Shown piece after piece: positions 50,011 through 59,180 of a stretch of 64,000 nt of DNA (positions are counted from its first letter, which is position 1; every line of letters starts with the position of its first letter). The notes under the pieces are model-generated. The model saw nothing but the letters and a program-made list of their open reading frames with translations, had not been told where the DNA came from and did no database searches. The translations under genes were made by a program, and so were the position numbers. Origin of the DNA: Pseudonocardia sp. EC080619-01 (GTDB lineage Bacteria; Actinomycetota; Actinomycetes; Mycobacteriales; Pseudonocardiaceae); NCBI RefSeq assembly GCF_001420995.1, contig NZ_CP012184.1:2526501-2590500 (forward strand), written 5' to 3'.

Positions 50011-50610
50011 GTGCTGAAGGGCTTCAAGGAATTCCTGCTGCGCGGGAACGTGATCGACCTGGCGGTCGCCGTCGTCATCGGTGCCGCCTTCACCGCGGTG
50101 GTCACCGCGTTCACGAAGGCCTTCCTGGAGCCGCTGCTCCGGCTGTTCTCCGGCGGGGAGGACGCGGTGCCGCCCGGGACGATCCCGCTCACCGACGAGG
50201 TCCAGCTCGACTACGCGGCGTTCCTCAACGCGATCATCCAGTTCATGATCACGGCAGCGGTGATCTACTTCCTCGTCGTCTACCCGATGAAGTGGCTGCA
50301 GGAGCGTCGTAAGAAGGGCAAGGAGGAGGACACCCCGGAGACCGACAGCGAGCTGCTGAAGCAGATCCGGGACCTCCTCGAGGAGCAGTCCGCCCGCGAG
50401 CGCGAGCGCACCACCGTGCTGCCCCCGGCCGATCAGGCCGTGCCGGCCGGGCCCGCCGGGCCGCTCGGACGTGGCGGCCCGGCCCCGCGGCCCCCGATGC
50501 CGGCACCGCAGTGGACGCCCCCGCCGCAGCAGGTCCCGCAGACACAGCAGATGTCCCCGGGGTACGTGTCGTACCAGGACGAGCCGCAGGCACCGCGCCG
50601 CCGCGGGTGA
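50011..50610 (+). CDS. mscL: large-conductance mechanosensitive channel
   Basis: A 199-residue MscL. MLKGFKEFLLRGNVIDLAVAVVIGAAFTAVV is split into the amphipathic N-terminal helix and TM1; TM2 is AAFLNAIIQFMITAAVIYFLVVYP. The charged bundle KKGKEEDTPETDSELLKQIRDLLEEQ follows, then an extra ~60-residue Pro/Gln/Gly-rich tail not usual in MscL. It opens under membrane tension to release solutes. The GTG start follows a weak GAGGAG. Confidence 0.93.
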   Translation: MLKGFKEFLLRGNVIDLAVAVVIGAAFTAVVTAFTKAFLEPLLRLFSGGEDAVPPGTIPLTDEVQLDYAAFLNAIIQFMITAAVIYFLVVYPMKWLQERRKKGKEEDTPETDSELLKQIRDLLEEQSARERERTTVLPPADQAVPAGPAGPLGRGGPAPRPPMPAPQWTPPPQQVPQTQQMSPGYVSYQDEPQAPRRRG

Positions 50611-50714
50611 TCACCCGGGCGCGCACCGTTCCGACTCGACACGGCCGGAACCGGACACCAGGCTGACCCCGGTCGCGGCGGGAACGGCTCCGCCGCAGGA
50701 GGGGGAACACCGGG

Positions 50715-52121
50715 ATGGCGGACGCCACCACCACCGAGGCGCAGCCCGCGCTGAAGCGGGTCATGGGGCCCAAGCTGCTGTTGCTGTTCATCGTCGGCGA
50801 CATCCTGGGTACCGGGATCTACGCCCTGGTCGGCGAGGTCGCCCAGGAGGTCGGCGGCGCGGCGTGGCTGCCGTTCCTGGTCGCCTTCGCGGTCGCGATG
50901 GTCACCGCGTTCTCCTACCTGGAACTGGTCACCAAGTACCCCGCGGCGGCCGGGGCGGCGCTGTACGCGCACAAGGCGTTCGGCATCCACTTCCTGACCT
51001 TCATGGTCACCTTCGTCGTGATGTGCTCGGGGATCACCTCGGCCTCGACGGCCTCGCGGGCGTTCGCCTCGAACCTGAACGAGGGCTTCGGCCTCGACCT
51101 GGGCAACGGCGGCATCGTGCTGATCGCGCTCGGGTTCATGGCCCTGGTCGCGGCGGTGAACTTCCGCGGCGTCGGCGAGAGCGTCAAGGTCAACGTGGTC
51201 CTGACCCTGGTCGAGCTGTCCGGGCTGCTGCTGGTGATCCTGGTCGGGGTGGTCGCCATCGCCGGCGGCAACGCCGACTGGGCCCGGGTGATCGCCTTCG
51301 ACACCCCCGAGGACAAGGGCGTGTTCCTCGCGGTCACCTCGGCGACCTCGCTGGCGTTCTTCGCGATGGTCGGGTTCGAGGACTCGGTGAACATGGCCGA
51401 GGAGTGCCACGAACCACGCCGGATCTTCCCCAAGATCATGATCACCGGTCTGACGATCACCGGCATCATCTACGTGCTGGTCGCGATCTGCGCGGTCGCG
51501 CTGGTCCCCGTCGGGCCCCTGGCCGCCAGCGAGACCCCGCTGGTCGAGGTCGTGCGCGCCGGCGCCCCCGGGATCCCGGCCGACGCGGTGCTGCCCTTCA
51601 TCTCGATGTTCGCGGTCGCGAACTCGGCGCTGATCAACATGCTGATGGCCTCCCGGCTGCTCTACGGCATGGCCAACCAGGCCGTGCTGCCCAAGCCCCT
51701 GGCCCGGGTGCACCCGTTCCGCCGCACCCCCTGGGTGGCGATCGTGTTCACCACGCTGATCTCGTTCGGGCTGATCACCTACGTCTCGCTCGACGACTCC
51801 TCCGACGTCGTCTCCGCACTGGGCGGCACCACCTCGCTGCTGCTGCTCGCGGTGTTCACCATCGTCAACATCGCGGTACTCGTACTGCGCCGCGACACCG
51901 TCGACGCCGACCACTTCCGCGCCCCGCCCGGCCTGCCCGTCGTCGGCGCGATCACCAGCCTCTACCTGGTACTGCCGTTCTCCGGGCGCGACACCATCCA
52001 GTACGAGCTCGCCGGGCTGCTGCTCCTGCTCGGCCTGGTCCTCTACGGCATCACCGTCCTGCTCAACCGCCGCCTCGGCGTGAAGCGCACGACCCTGGAC
52101 CCGGCGAAGCTCGACGGGTGA
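50715..52121 (+). CDS. APC-family amino-acid permease
   Basis: A 468-residue 12-helix permease. GPKLLLLFIVGDILGTGIYALVGEVAQEVG is the APC helix 1 (GTGIY substrate motif), FAMVGFEDSVNMAEECHEPRR is helix 6 with its loop. It imports an amino acid or polyamine. GGAGGGGG precedes the ATG. Transcribed alone. Confidence 0.9.
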   Translation: MADATTTEAQPALKRVMGPKLLLLFIVGDILGTGIYALVGEVAQEVGGAAWLPFLVAFAVAMVTAFSYLELVTKYPAAAGAALYAHKAFGIHFLTFMVTFVVMCSGITSASTASRAFASNLNEGFGLDLGNGGIVLIALGFMALVAAVNFRGVGESVKVNVVLTLVELSGLLLVILVGVVAIAGGNADWARVIAFDTPEDKGVFLAVTSATSLAFFAMVGFEDSVNMAEECHEPRRIFPKIMITGLTITGIIYVLVAICAVALVPVGPLAASETPLVEVVRAGAPGIPADAVLPFISMFAVANSALINMLMASRLLYGMANQAVLPKPLARVHPFRRTPWVAIVFTTLISFGLITYVSLDDSSDVVSALGGTTSLLLLAVFTIVNIAVLVLRRDTVDADHFRAPPGLPVVGAITSLYLVLPFSGRDTIQYELAGLLLLLGLVLYGITVLLNRRLGVKRTTLDPAKLDG

Positions 52122-52235
52122 CGGGAGTCTCGCCGGACGCCTCGCCGGTTCCGTACCCGTAGCTGACGCGGTGTCCGGCGGTGTCCGGTTGATCCCGGAG
52201 GACGTCGGTCCGCACCGGTGCCACGATCGGTGATC

Positions 52236-53405
52236 ATGAGCCGGCACTTCACGTTTGTGAGCATGCCCGCGTCCGGGCACGTCAACCCGACCCTTCCGCT
52301 GGTCGCCGAGCTGGTCCGGCGCGGACACCGGGTCAGCTACGCCACCGGCGCGACGCACCTGGACGCGGTCGCCGCGGCCGGCGCCGAGCCGGTGGAGGTC
52401 CCGTTCGTGCTGCCGGAGGCACCGCCGCCCGGGAAGAGCTTCTCCGACGAGGAGATGGTGTCCCGTGTGGACGCGTTCGCCGTCTCGGTCGAGCAGGTGT
52501 TCCCGGTGCTCGCGGACCGGGTCACCACCGACCGGCCGGACGTCCTGTGCGGGGACGCGATGAGCCCGGTCGACGGGCTCGTCGCACAGCAGGCGAGGAT
52601 CCCGCACGCGGTGATGCACCCGTCGTTCGCGAGCAACGAGCACTTCTCCCTGGCCCGCGACGTCCTCGGCGCCGGCGACGACGGGCCGCCACCCGCGTTC
52701 CGCCGGGTCACCGAGCGGATCGCCGGGTTCGCCCGTGAACGGGGCCTCGAACCGCTCCCGTTCGGGACTCCCGGTGACCTCAACCTGGTGTTCCTCCCGC
52801 GCGAGTTCCAGGTCGCGGGCGACACGTTCGACGACTCGTTCGTCTTCCTCGGTCCCGCGCTCGGCCCCCGCTCCGCGGACGTCTGGGACGGCCCCGGCCC
52901 GGTCCTGCTGGTGTCGCTGGGCACCACGTTCAACGACCGTCCCGACTTCTTCCGGACCTGCGCCGAGGCGTTCGCCGGCAGCGGGTGGCAGGTCGTGATG
53001 GCCGTCGGGAGCAGGATCGACCCGGCCGACCTCGGGCCGCTGCCGCCGAACGTCGTCGCGCAGGCGCACGTACCGCAGATCGGGGTGCTCCGGCGGGCGC
53101 GGGCGTTCGTGACCCACAACGGCATGAACTCCACGATGGAGGCGCTGCTCCTCGGCGTTCCGCAGATCGGGATACCGCAGATGCCGGAGCAGGCCGCCAA
53201 CGCGGCCCGGGTCGCCGAACTCGGCTGCGGGCGCAGCCTGGACCCGGACACCCTCGATGCCGCGACGCTGCGGGCCACCGCGGACGAGGTCGCGACCGAC
53301 CCGGACGTGCGCGCCGCCGCGGAGGCGTTCGGCGCCCGGATGCGGGCGGTCGACGGGCCCGCCCTGGGCGCCGACGCGCTGGAGGCCTTCGCCGCCCGCG
53401 CCTAG
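52236..53405 (+). CDS. family 1 (macrolide/UGT-type) glycosyltransferase
   Basis: A 389-residue GT-B enzyme. FVSMPASGHVNPTLPLVAEL is the acceptor-side start, VLLVSLGTTFND, VVAQAHVPQIGVLRRARAFVTHNGMNS and GVPQIGIPQMPEQAANA form the nucleotide-sugar site with the conserved HNG and Gln/Glu residues. The macrolide glycosyltransferase subgroup often glycosylates or inactivates small hydrophobic compounds. ATG 52236 puts the first strand at the N-terminus. The TAG overlaps the opposing stop of the next gene. Confidence 0.87.
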   Translation: MSRHFTFVSMPASGHVNPTLPLVAELVRRGHRVSYATGATHLDAVAAAGAEPVEVPFVLPEAPPPGKSFSDEEMVSRVDAFAVSVEQVFPVLADRVTTDRPDVLCGDAMSPVDGLVAQQARIPHAVMHPSFASNEHFSLARDVLGAGDDGPPPAFRRVTERIAGFARERGLEPLPFGTPGDLNLVFLPREFQVAGDTFDDSFVFLGPALGPRSADVWDGPGPVLLVSLGTTFNDRPDFFRTCAEAFAGSGWQVVMAVGSRIDPADLGPLPPNVVAQAHVPQIGVLRRARAFVTHNGMNSTMEALLLGVPQIGIPQMPEQAANAARVAELGCGRSLDPDTLDAATLRATADEVATDPDVRAAAEAFGARMRAVDGPALGADALEAFAARA

Positions 53406-54382
53406 GGCGTGAGGACGATCTTCCCCACCTGGGCGTTCGACTCCAGGTGCTCGTGCGCGGCGACGACCTGGTCCAGCCCGGAGAAGACCCGGTCGACCTG
53501 CGGGGCGAAGTCGCCGCCGCGCATCCCGGCCGCGACGAACGCGGCCGCCCGCCGCAGCCGTTCCTCGTCGCGGGTCATCGCGAACAGCGTGAAGGAGCGG
53601 ACGACGAGATCGGGCAGCGTCGCCGTCGGGAAGATCGTGGGCTCACCGGAGAGCCTGCCGTGGATGACGATCGTCCCGTCCGGGCGGACGGCGTCGGCCA
53701 TCGTCTCCACCGCGGGCCCGGCGACGGCGTCGAACACGACGTCCAGCCCGCGCCCGCCGGTGATCTCCCGGCACCGTTCCACGAGGTCCTCCTCCCCCGT
53801 GGCGACGACGTGGGCGGCGCCGGCGTCGAGGAGCGCCCCCGCCTTGGCGCGGCTGCGGCTGGTGGCGATCGGGACGGCGCCGATCCGGTTCGCCGTCGCG
53901 ATCGCGGCCAGCCCGACGCTCGACGACGCCGCGGTGACCAGCACATGGTCACCGGGCTGCAGCACCCGCGGTTCCAGCAGCCCGGCGTAGGCGACGAGGT
54001 AGGGCATCCAGGTGGCGGCCCCCGTGACGGCGTCCACCGGGCGCGGCACCAGTGCCCGGGCCGGGACGACCGCGCGGTCGCCGTAGACCGTGTAGTCGTT
54101 CATCGAGAAGGCCGGGACGACGCTCACCGGGTCACCCACCGCCCAGCGGGTCACCCCGTCGCCGACGCCGGTGACGGTGCCCGCGGCCTCGTAGCCGAGT
54201 CCGGCCGGCAGCCGGGTCGGCTCGATGTACTCGCCGCGCCGGAACATCGACTCGGCCCGGTTGAGCCCGATCGCCTCGACGTCGACCACGGCCTCGCCCG
54301 GCCCGGGCACCGGCTCCGGCGCCTCGACGACCTGGAGCACGCCGGGCCCGCCGAGCTCGGTGAAGCGCACGACCCTGTTCAT
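53402..54382 (-). CDS. quinone-oxidoreductase-like zinc-independent MDR
   Basis: A 326-residue medium-chain reductase: VVEAPEPVPGPGEAVVDVEAIGLNRAE lacks zinc ligands, and VLVTAASSSVGLAAIATANRIGA is the NADPH site, as in quinone oxidoreductases. ATG 54382 is preferred. Divergent from a small secreted protein across a region with a perfect 24-bp palindrome, so it is probably repressed by a TetR/HxlR/MarR-type regulator encoded elsewhere. Confidence 0.87.
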   Translation of the reverse strand: MNRVVRFTELGGPGVLQVVEAPEPVPGPGEAVVDVEAIGLNRAESMFRRGEYIEPTRLPAGLGYEAAGTVTGVGDGVTRWAVGDPVSVVPAFSMNDYTVYGDRAVVPARALVPRPVDAVTGAATWMPYLVAYAGLLEPRVLQPGDHVLVTAASSSVGLAAIATANRIGAVPIATSRSRAKAGALLDAGAAHVVATGEEDLVERCREITGGRGLDVVFDAVAGPAVETMADAVRPDGTIVIHGRLSGEPTIFPTATLPDLVVRSFTLFAMTRDEERLRRAAAFVAAGMRGGDFAPQVDRVFSGLDQVVAAHEHLESNAQVGKIVLTP

Positions 54383-54448
54383 GGTCACCACCCTGCCGTC
54401 CCCCGCACCCGCGCCGCCCCGTCCGGCCGGAGGGGTTGCGCTTTCCGA

Positions 54449-54472
54449 CTTTCACTAGTTAACTAGTGAAAG
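54449..54472. promoter_or_regulatory. perfect 24-bp AT-rich palindrome (operator)
   Basis: CTTTCACTAGTT followed by its exact reverse complement. It is strikingly AT-rich for this DNA and lies between the divergent MDR (start 54382) and secreted-protein (start 54508) genes. This is the form of a TetR, HxlR or MarR operator. Confidence 0.75.
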
Positions 54473-54507
54473 CAAGCAAGCAGGACACACCGAGGGGGAC
54501 ACAGGAC

Positions 54508-54867
54508 ATGCACGCACGACGTTCGATCATCGGATTCCTCGCCGTCGCGATCGCGATGGGCGGCGCCACCGGCACCGCGCTCGCCGACCCGGTCACCACC
54601 GACCCGACACCCATGACGATCACCTCGGGCCACGGGCCGGTCGACGTGACGGTGCTGAACACCTACGGGGACGGCTACTCCTTCACGGTGCCCGCCGGGG
54701 GCCGGAGCGACGTCCCGACCGAGGCGGGCGGGTACAGCCGGATCGTGATCAGCGAGAACGGCGTGACCATCGGGGAGCGTGCACTGCTCAACCCGGATCT
54801 CCAGACCTACTGCGACGTCCGTCCTGCCACCGAGGACCCCCGGCTGAGCTGCGGGATCATCGCCTGA
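54508..54867 (+). CDS. small secreted protein, unknown function
   Basis: A 119-residue protein. MHARRSIIGFLAVAIAMGG is the start of a signal peptide cut after TALA, leaving about 90 residues that look like a beta-sandwich (VDVTVLNTYGDGYSFTVPAGG, YSRIVISENG) with two cysteines (TYCDVRPA, LSCGII) that may pair. GAGGGGG about nine bases before ATG 54508 decides the start. No family recognised. It is next to a palindromic operator and followed by a terminator. Confidence 0.75.
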   Translation: MHARRSIIGFLAVAIAMGGATGTALADPVTTDPTPMTITSGHGPVDVTVLNTYGDGYSFTVPAGGRSDVPTEAGGYSRIVISENGVTIGERALLNPDLQTYCDVRPATEDPRLSCGIIA

Positions 54868-54878
54868 GCCACGGTCGG

Positions 54879-54909
54879 CGCTCCCCGGGCGGAGGGGATC
54901 CGGGGAGCG
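54879..54909 (+). terminator. terminator hairpin after the small secreted protein
   Basis: CGCTCCCCGG pairs perfectly with 54900-54909 across an 11-base loop, twelve bases after the stop. Typical GC-rich actinobacterial terminator without U-tract. Confidence 0.65.
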
Positions 54910-54921
54910 TGGACCGGCCAC

Positions 54922-54958
54922 CGGGCCGGGTGCCGGTGGGGGATCGGCACCCGGCCCG
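54922..54958 (+). terminator. second strong hairpin, 14-bp perfect stem
   Basis: Arms 54922-54935 and 54945-54958 pair without mismatch around a 9-base loop. It follows the first hairpin by 12 bases and may be a back-up terminator, or an insulator or attenuator before the YtrA-type operon. Confidence 0.5.
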
Positions 54959-54996
54959 CATGATGTGGCACCAGACCGTCCGGGGAGGAGGTACCG

Positions 54997-55389
54997 GTGA
55001 TCGAGTACCGGATCGACCGGCGCTCCGGGGTGGCCGCGTACGTGCAGATCGTCCGGCAGACGAAGGAGGCGCTGCTGCTCGGGACGCTGCGGGCCGGGGA
55101 CCGGCTGCCGACGGCCCGCGAGGTCGTCGAGGCCACCGCGATCAACCCGAACACCGTGCTCAAGGCCTATCGGGAGCTGGAGCGTGACGGGCTGGTCGAG
55201 GCGAAGCGGGGGGTCGGGACGTTCGTCCGGGCCGACGCCGTCGCCGCCGGGCCGGCCGCGAGCTCGCCGCTGCGGGCGGAGCTGGAGGACTGGGCGGCCC
55301 GCGCCGTCGCGGCGGGGCTGTCCCGGGAGGAGGCCGACGCGCTCGTGCGCGCGGCCCTCGACCGGCACTACGACCGAGGAGACGTATGA
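54997..55389 (+). CDS. YtrA-subfamily GntR regulator
   Basis: A 130-residue regulator. VAAYVQIVRQTKEALLLGTLRAGDRLPTAREVVEATAINPNTVLKAYRELE is the winged HTH, split here as one domain of residues ~12-75, then a short dimerisation helix. YtrA-type proteins usually repress the ABC operon they head, and the next two genes are an ABC ATPase and permease. GTG 54997 has GGAGGAGG upstream. Its stop overlaps the ATPase start. Confidence 0.9.
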   Translation: MIEYRIDRRSGVAAYVQIVRQTKEALLLGTLRAGDRLPTAREVVEATAINPNTVLKAYRELERDGLVEAKRGVGTFVRADAVAAGPAASSPLRAELEDWAARAVAAGLSREEADALVRAALDRHYDRGDV

Positions 55390-56285
55390 CCACCGCAGGG
55401 ACCCACGCGGTGCGCACCTCCGGGCTCGGCCGCCGGCACGGCGGGACCCGGGCGCTGCGTGACTGCTCGCTCACCGTCGACCCCGGCTCCGTGGTCGCGC
55501 TGACCGGCGCGCCCGGTGCCGGGAAGTCGACGCTGCTCGGCCTGCTGGCCGGGCTCGACCTGCCGTCGGAGGGGACCGCCGAGGTGCTCGGCGCGCCGGT
55601 GCCCACCGGCGGGCCGCACCCGGCCGTCGGCTACCTGGACCAGTCGCGGCCGCTGCCCGGGGGCTTCACCGTCGCCGAGACGCTGCGGCTGGGCGCGGCG
55701 CTGAACCCGGGCCGGTGGGACGACGGCCGCGCCGCCGACCTCGCCGGCTCGCTGCCACCGGGCAGCCGGACGGCGGCTCTCTCCGGCGGGCAGCGGGCGA
55801 TGCTGGCGCTGGCGTTGGTGCTGGGCACGGGCCCGGACCTGTTGTTGCTCGACGAGCCGCTGGCCGGGCTCGACCCGCTGACCCGGCGGCGGGTGCTGGC
55901 CGCGGTCACCGCGCACGTCGCGGAGACCGGGGCGACCGCGGTGCTCGCGTCGCACGAGGTCGAGGACCTGCAGGACAGCTGCGACCGGGTGCTGTTCCTC
56001 GACCGCGGCCGGGTGCTGCTCGACGACGACGTCGACGACCTGCTGACCGGGCACCGGATCCTCGACGGTCCGGCCGGGGCCGCCGCCTGGTCCGCGGAGC
56101 ACACCGTCGTCGAGCAGCGGGTGCACGGACGCGACCAGACCGTCCTGGTCCGGGGCGGACCGATCGGCCCGGCACCGGGCTGGCGGGTGAGTGCCCCCGG
56201 CCTGCTCGACGTGGTGATGGCCTACCTGCGCGCCGCCGAAGACCGCTCCGACGACCGCTCCGACGAGGCGAAGGAGACCCGATGA
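55386..56285 (+). CDS. ABC transporter ATPase
   Basis: A 299-residue ATPase: Walker A GAPGAGKST, signature LSGGQRAMLALALVL, Walker B LLLLDEPLAGLD and the switch His in VLASHEVEDL. The C-terminal ~80 residues are a domain typical of bacteriocin/antibiotic exporters of the YtrB/BcrA type. ATG 55386 overlaps the regulator stop and the permease start, so the three form one operon. Confidence 0.92.
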   Translation: MTTAGTHAVRTSGLGRRHGGTRALRDCSLTVDPGSVVALTGAPGAGKSTLLGLLAGLDLPSEGTAEVLGAPVPTGGPHPAVGYLDQSRPLPGGFTVAETLRLGAALNPGRWDDGRAADLAGSLPPGSRTAALSGGQRAMLALALVLGTGPDLLLLDEPLAGLDPLTRRRVLAAVTAHVAETGATAVLASHEVEDLQDSCDRVLFLDRGRVLLDDDVDDLLTGHRILDGPAGAAAWSAEHTVVEQRVHGRDQTVLVRGGPIGPAPGWRVSAPGLLDVVMAYLRAAEDRSDDRSDEAKETR

Positions 56286-57145
56286 CCTGGGTGATCTGGC
56301 GCAGCCACCGCTCCGCGCTGCTCACGACCGTGCTCCTCGCCGTGGCCGGCTGCCTGGTGGTGACCGTGCTCGCCGTCACCGGACGGCTCGACGACGCCGT
56401 GGGCGTGGACGGCCTCCTCATGGCCGACGCGTCCCAGGTCCTGGCCGCGCTCACGACGCTGGCGCCCGCACTGGCAGGGGCCTTCCTCGGCGCGCCGCTG
56501 CTCGCCGGGGACCTGGAGCGCGGCACCCACGTGCTGCTGCTGACCCAGGCGGCGTCACGGCGCCGCTGGGCCACCACGGCCCTGCTGCTCGTGGGCGGCC
56601 TCGGGGTCGTGGCCGTCACCGTCGTCACCGCCGTGCTGCAGCCGCTGAACGGCTCGGCGCAGTGGTACTCGCTCGAGGAGTTCTCCGCGACCGGGCTGCT
56701 GCCCCTGGCCCGCACCCTGTCCGCGGTCGCGCTCGGCGCGGTGATCGGGCTGCTCGTGCGGCGGGTGCTCGCGGCGTCGGGGCTCACGCTGGCCGCCGTC
56801 GTCGTGACCGAGGTGGCGCTGGCCGCCCTGCGCAACGTGCTCGTCCCGCCGGTGCTGCGCACCGGCCCGCTCCCCCACGGCGGCTCCGTCGACTCCGGCC
56901 GGGACCAGATGCTGGACGCCGGCTACACCCTGGCGGGTGGCGGCCTCCGTCCGCTCGGGACGGGCTGCACGCAGGACGACGTCGCCTGCCTGCGGGCCGC
57001 GGGGATCGACGGCAACTGGGTGCTGGTGCGACCGCTCGAGCTGCGGTGGCCGATGCACTGGGTGGAGGTCGGGCTGCACCTGCTCCTGACGACCGGCGCG
57101 CTCGCGCTGCTGTTCGCACGGCTGCGCCGGCCACTGGGCCGCTGA
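56282..57145 (+). CDS. ABC transporter permease
   Basis: A 287-residue protein with about six helices (SALLTTVLLAVAGCLVVTVL, ALTTLAPALAGAFLGAPLLAG, TALLLVGGLGVVAVTVVTAV, TLSAVALGAVIGLLVRRVLA, ASGLTLAAVVVTEVALAAL, VGLHLLLTTGALALLFARL). A 100-residue outside loop lies before the last helix. LLAGDLERGTHVLLLTQAASRRRW is the coupling region seen in ABC-2 permeases of this class. It probably exports a peptide or drug. Confidence 0.88.
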   Translation: MTWVIWRSHRSALLTTVLLAVAGCLVVTVLAVTGRLDDAVGVDGLLMADASQVLAALTTLAPALAGAFLGAPLLAGDLERGTHVLLLTQAASRRRWATTALLLVGGLGVVAVTVVTAVLQPLNGSAQWYSLEEFSATGLLPLARTLSAVALGAVIGLLVRRVLAASGLTLAAVVVTEVALAALRNVLVPPVLRTGPLPHGGSVDSGRDQMLDAGYTLAGGGLRPLGTGCTQDDVACLRAAGIDGNWVLVRPLELRWPMHWVEVGLHLLLTTGALALLFARLRRPLGR

Positions 57146-57157
57146 GCCGCCCGCGGG

Positions 57158-58114
57158 TCAGAGGGCCCGCAGGCGCCCGGACAGCTCCTTCTCCCAGAAG
57201 GCGAAGAACTCCTCCACGTCCGGTCCGGCGCTGATCAGCGCCAGCCGGTCGTACCCGGCGTCCGCGAAGGCCCGGACGGTCGCGACGTGCGTCTCGACGT
57301 CGGGTCCGGCGCCGAACACCCCGGCCATGTCGTCCTTGCGGACGAACGCGGTCGCGGCCTCGAAGTTCCGCACGTTCGGCAGCTCGGCCTGGACCTTCCA
57401 GCCGGTCGGGCCGAAGCGGAACAGCCGGTGCGCGGACTCCAGCGCCTCGTCGACGGTGCCGGCGTGGGCCAGCGGGACCTCGGCGTACCGGGCCCCGGTG
57501 CCGCCGGCCGCGGTGTAGGTCTCGATCAGGTCCGTGCGCGGCTCGGTGACGAACAGGGCGTCGCCGAGCTCGGCGGCGATCCGCGCGGCCCGCGGCCCGC
57601 CGGCGGCGACCGCGATCTCCGGCCGCGTCTCCGGCAGGTCGAACACCCGGGCGTCCTCGATGGACAGGTACCGGCCGCGGTAGGTGCGGTAGCCGCCCTC
57701 CCAGAGCAGACGGATGATCTCCAGCGCCTCGCGGAGCATCTCCTGGCGCACCCCGACGACCGGCCACTCGGCGCCGGTCACGTGCTCGGAGAGCCGCTCC
57801 CCCGATCCGACGCCGAGGGTGAACCGGCCGTCGGACAGCAGCGCGGTCGTCGCGGCGGCCTGCGCGACGATCGCCGGGTGGTACCGGATGGTCGGGCAGG
57901 TCACCCCGGTGGCGAGCCGGATCCGCTCCGTGCGGGCCGCGATCGCGGCGAGGATCGACCAGGCGAACCCGGAGTGACCGTGGCTCTCCAGCCAGGGGTG
58001 GTAGTGGTCGGAGATCTCGACGAAGTCGAAGCCGGCCTCCTCGGCGCGGACGGCCTGGCGGACCATCTCCTGCGGGGAGTAGGCCTCGGCGAAGAGCTTG
58101 AAGCCGATCTGCAC
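57158..58114 (-). CDS. F420-dependent LLM-class oxidoreductase (TIGR03557 type)
   Basis: A 318-residue TIM-barrel enzyme similar to F420-dependent glucose-6-phosphate dehydrogenase: FVEISDHYHPWLESHGHSGF, LATGVTCPTIRYHPAIVAQAAA, TLGVGSGERLSEHV. The cis-peptide and F420 loop motifs are as in this group. The start is GTG 58114 with GGAAGG upstream. The substrate is unknown; TIGR03557 members use F420. Confidence 0.88.
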   Translation of the reverse strand: MQIGFKLFAEAYSPQEMVRQAVRAEEAGFDFVEISDHYHPWLESHGHSGFAWSILAAIAARTERIRLATGVTCPTIRYHPAIVAQAAATTALLSDGRFTLGVGSGERLSEHVTGAEWPVVGVRQEMLREALEIIRLLWEGGYRTYRGRYLSIEDARVFDLPETRPEIAVAAGGPRAARIAAELGDALFVTEPRTDLIETYTAAGGTGARYAEVPLAHAGTVDEALESAHRLFRFGPTGWKVQAELPNVRNFEAATAFVRKDDMAGVFGAGPDVETHVATVRAFADAGYDRLALISAGPDVEEFFAFWEKELSGRLRAL

Positions 58115-58174
58115 GGCGGGTTCCTTCCCTGCTGGCTCGCGGATCCGGCCGTGGTTACCCGGGCGGCCGGACGG

Positions 58175-59122
58175 TCACTCCTGCGGCAACAGGACGATCT
58201 TCCCGGCGGTGTGCCGCTGCTCCAGCTCGGTGTAGGCGTCACGCACCGCGGCCAGCGGGTAGGCGCCGGCGATCGGGATCTCCAGCGCGCCGTCGGCCGC
58301 CAGGTCGCCGAGCGCGGCCAGGTCCTCCCGGCCCGCGGCGTCCGCGGTGCCCCGGGTGTGCACGCCGTACTCCTCGGCGCCCTCGAAGTCGATGATCGTG
58401 TTGATCCGGCCGGCCGGGACGCCGAGCTCCCGGGCCAGTGCGACGTAGCCGCCACCGGCGACGTCCACCCACGCGTGCACCGCGGCCGGCAGGGCGGCCT
58501 GCAGGTTCTCCCGGGTCTCCCGGGGAGAACCGCCGTAGGCCACCGGGGTCACCGCCATCTCCCGCAGGCGGGCGTGGTGCCGCTGGGAGGCCACCCCGAC
58601 GACCTCGACGTCGCGCAGGGTCAGCAGCTGGGCGGCGATCTGCCCGACACCGCCCGCCGCCCCGGAGACGACGACCGTCTCCCCCGGTTCCGGGGCGACC
58701 GCCTCGACCGACGCCGTCGCGGCGGCGCCGGCGACGTACAGCGCGCCGGCGGTGGCCGCGTCCAGCCCGGCGGGCCGGTGCAGGACCTGCTCGGAGGGGA
58801 CGTCGACCCAGGTCGCCTGGGCGGCACGGTCGTCGGTCCAGCCGAAGACGTCCTCGCCCGGCTCGAGCCCCGTCACGCCGTCGCCGACCGCGGCGACGAC
58901 GCCCGCCCAGTCACTGCCCTGGCCGCTCGGGAAGTCGCTGGGCCAGGTCCCGGCGAAGGCGCCCGCACGGAGCGCGGCCTCCCCGGGGTTGATGCCCGCG
59001 GCGTGCACCTCGACCAGGACGCGCCGCGGACCGGGGTCCCCGAACTCGGTGTCGGCCACGTACAGCCGGTCGACGTCGCCGTGGCTGTCGAACCGCACCG
59101 TACGGCCGTTGCGTGTACCCAT
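58175..59122 (-). CDS. NADPH:quinone-oxidoreductase-like MDR
   Basis: A 315-residue zinc-independent medium-chain reductase: RRVLVEVHAAGINPGEAALRAG, VVVSGAAGGVGQIAAQLL (NADPH) and HTAGKIVLLP at the end. ATG 59122 is preferred over a start 36 bases upstream. It lies in the same orientation as the F420 oxidoreductase 60 bases downstream and may be co-transcribed. Confidence 0.86.
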   Translation of the reverse strand: MGTRNGRTVRFDSHGDVDRLYVADTEFGDPGPRRVLVEVHAAGINPGEAALRAGAFAGTWPSDFPSGQGSDWAGVVAAVGDGVTGLEPGEDVFGWTDDRAAQATWVDVPSEQVLHRPAGLDAATAGALYVAGAAATASVEAVAPEPGETVVVSGAAGGVGQIAAQLLTLRDVEVVGVASQRHHARLREMAVTPVAYGGSPRETRENLQAALPAAVHAWVDVAGGGYVALARELGVPAGRINTIIDFEGAEEYGVHTRGTADAAGREDLAALGDLAADGALEIPIAGAYPLAAVRDAYTELEQRHTAGKIVLLPQE

Positions 59123-59180
59123 GGACGTCCGGGTTCCCGCTCCGGCCCGCCGGGTCACCGGTGCGCGGCGATGAGTCCCC

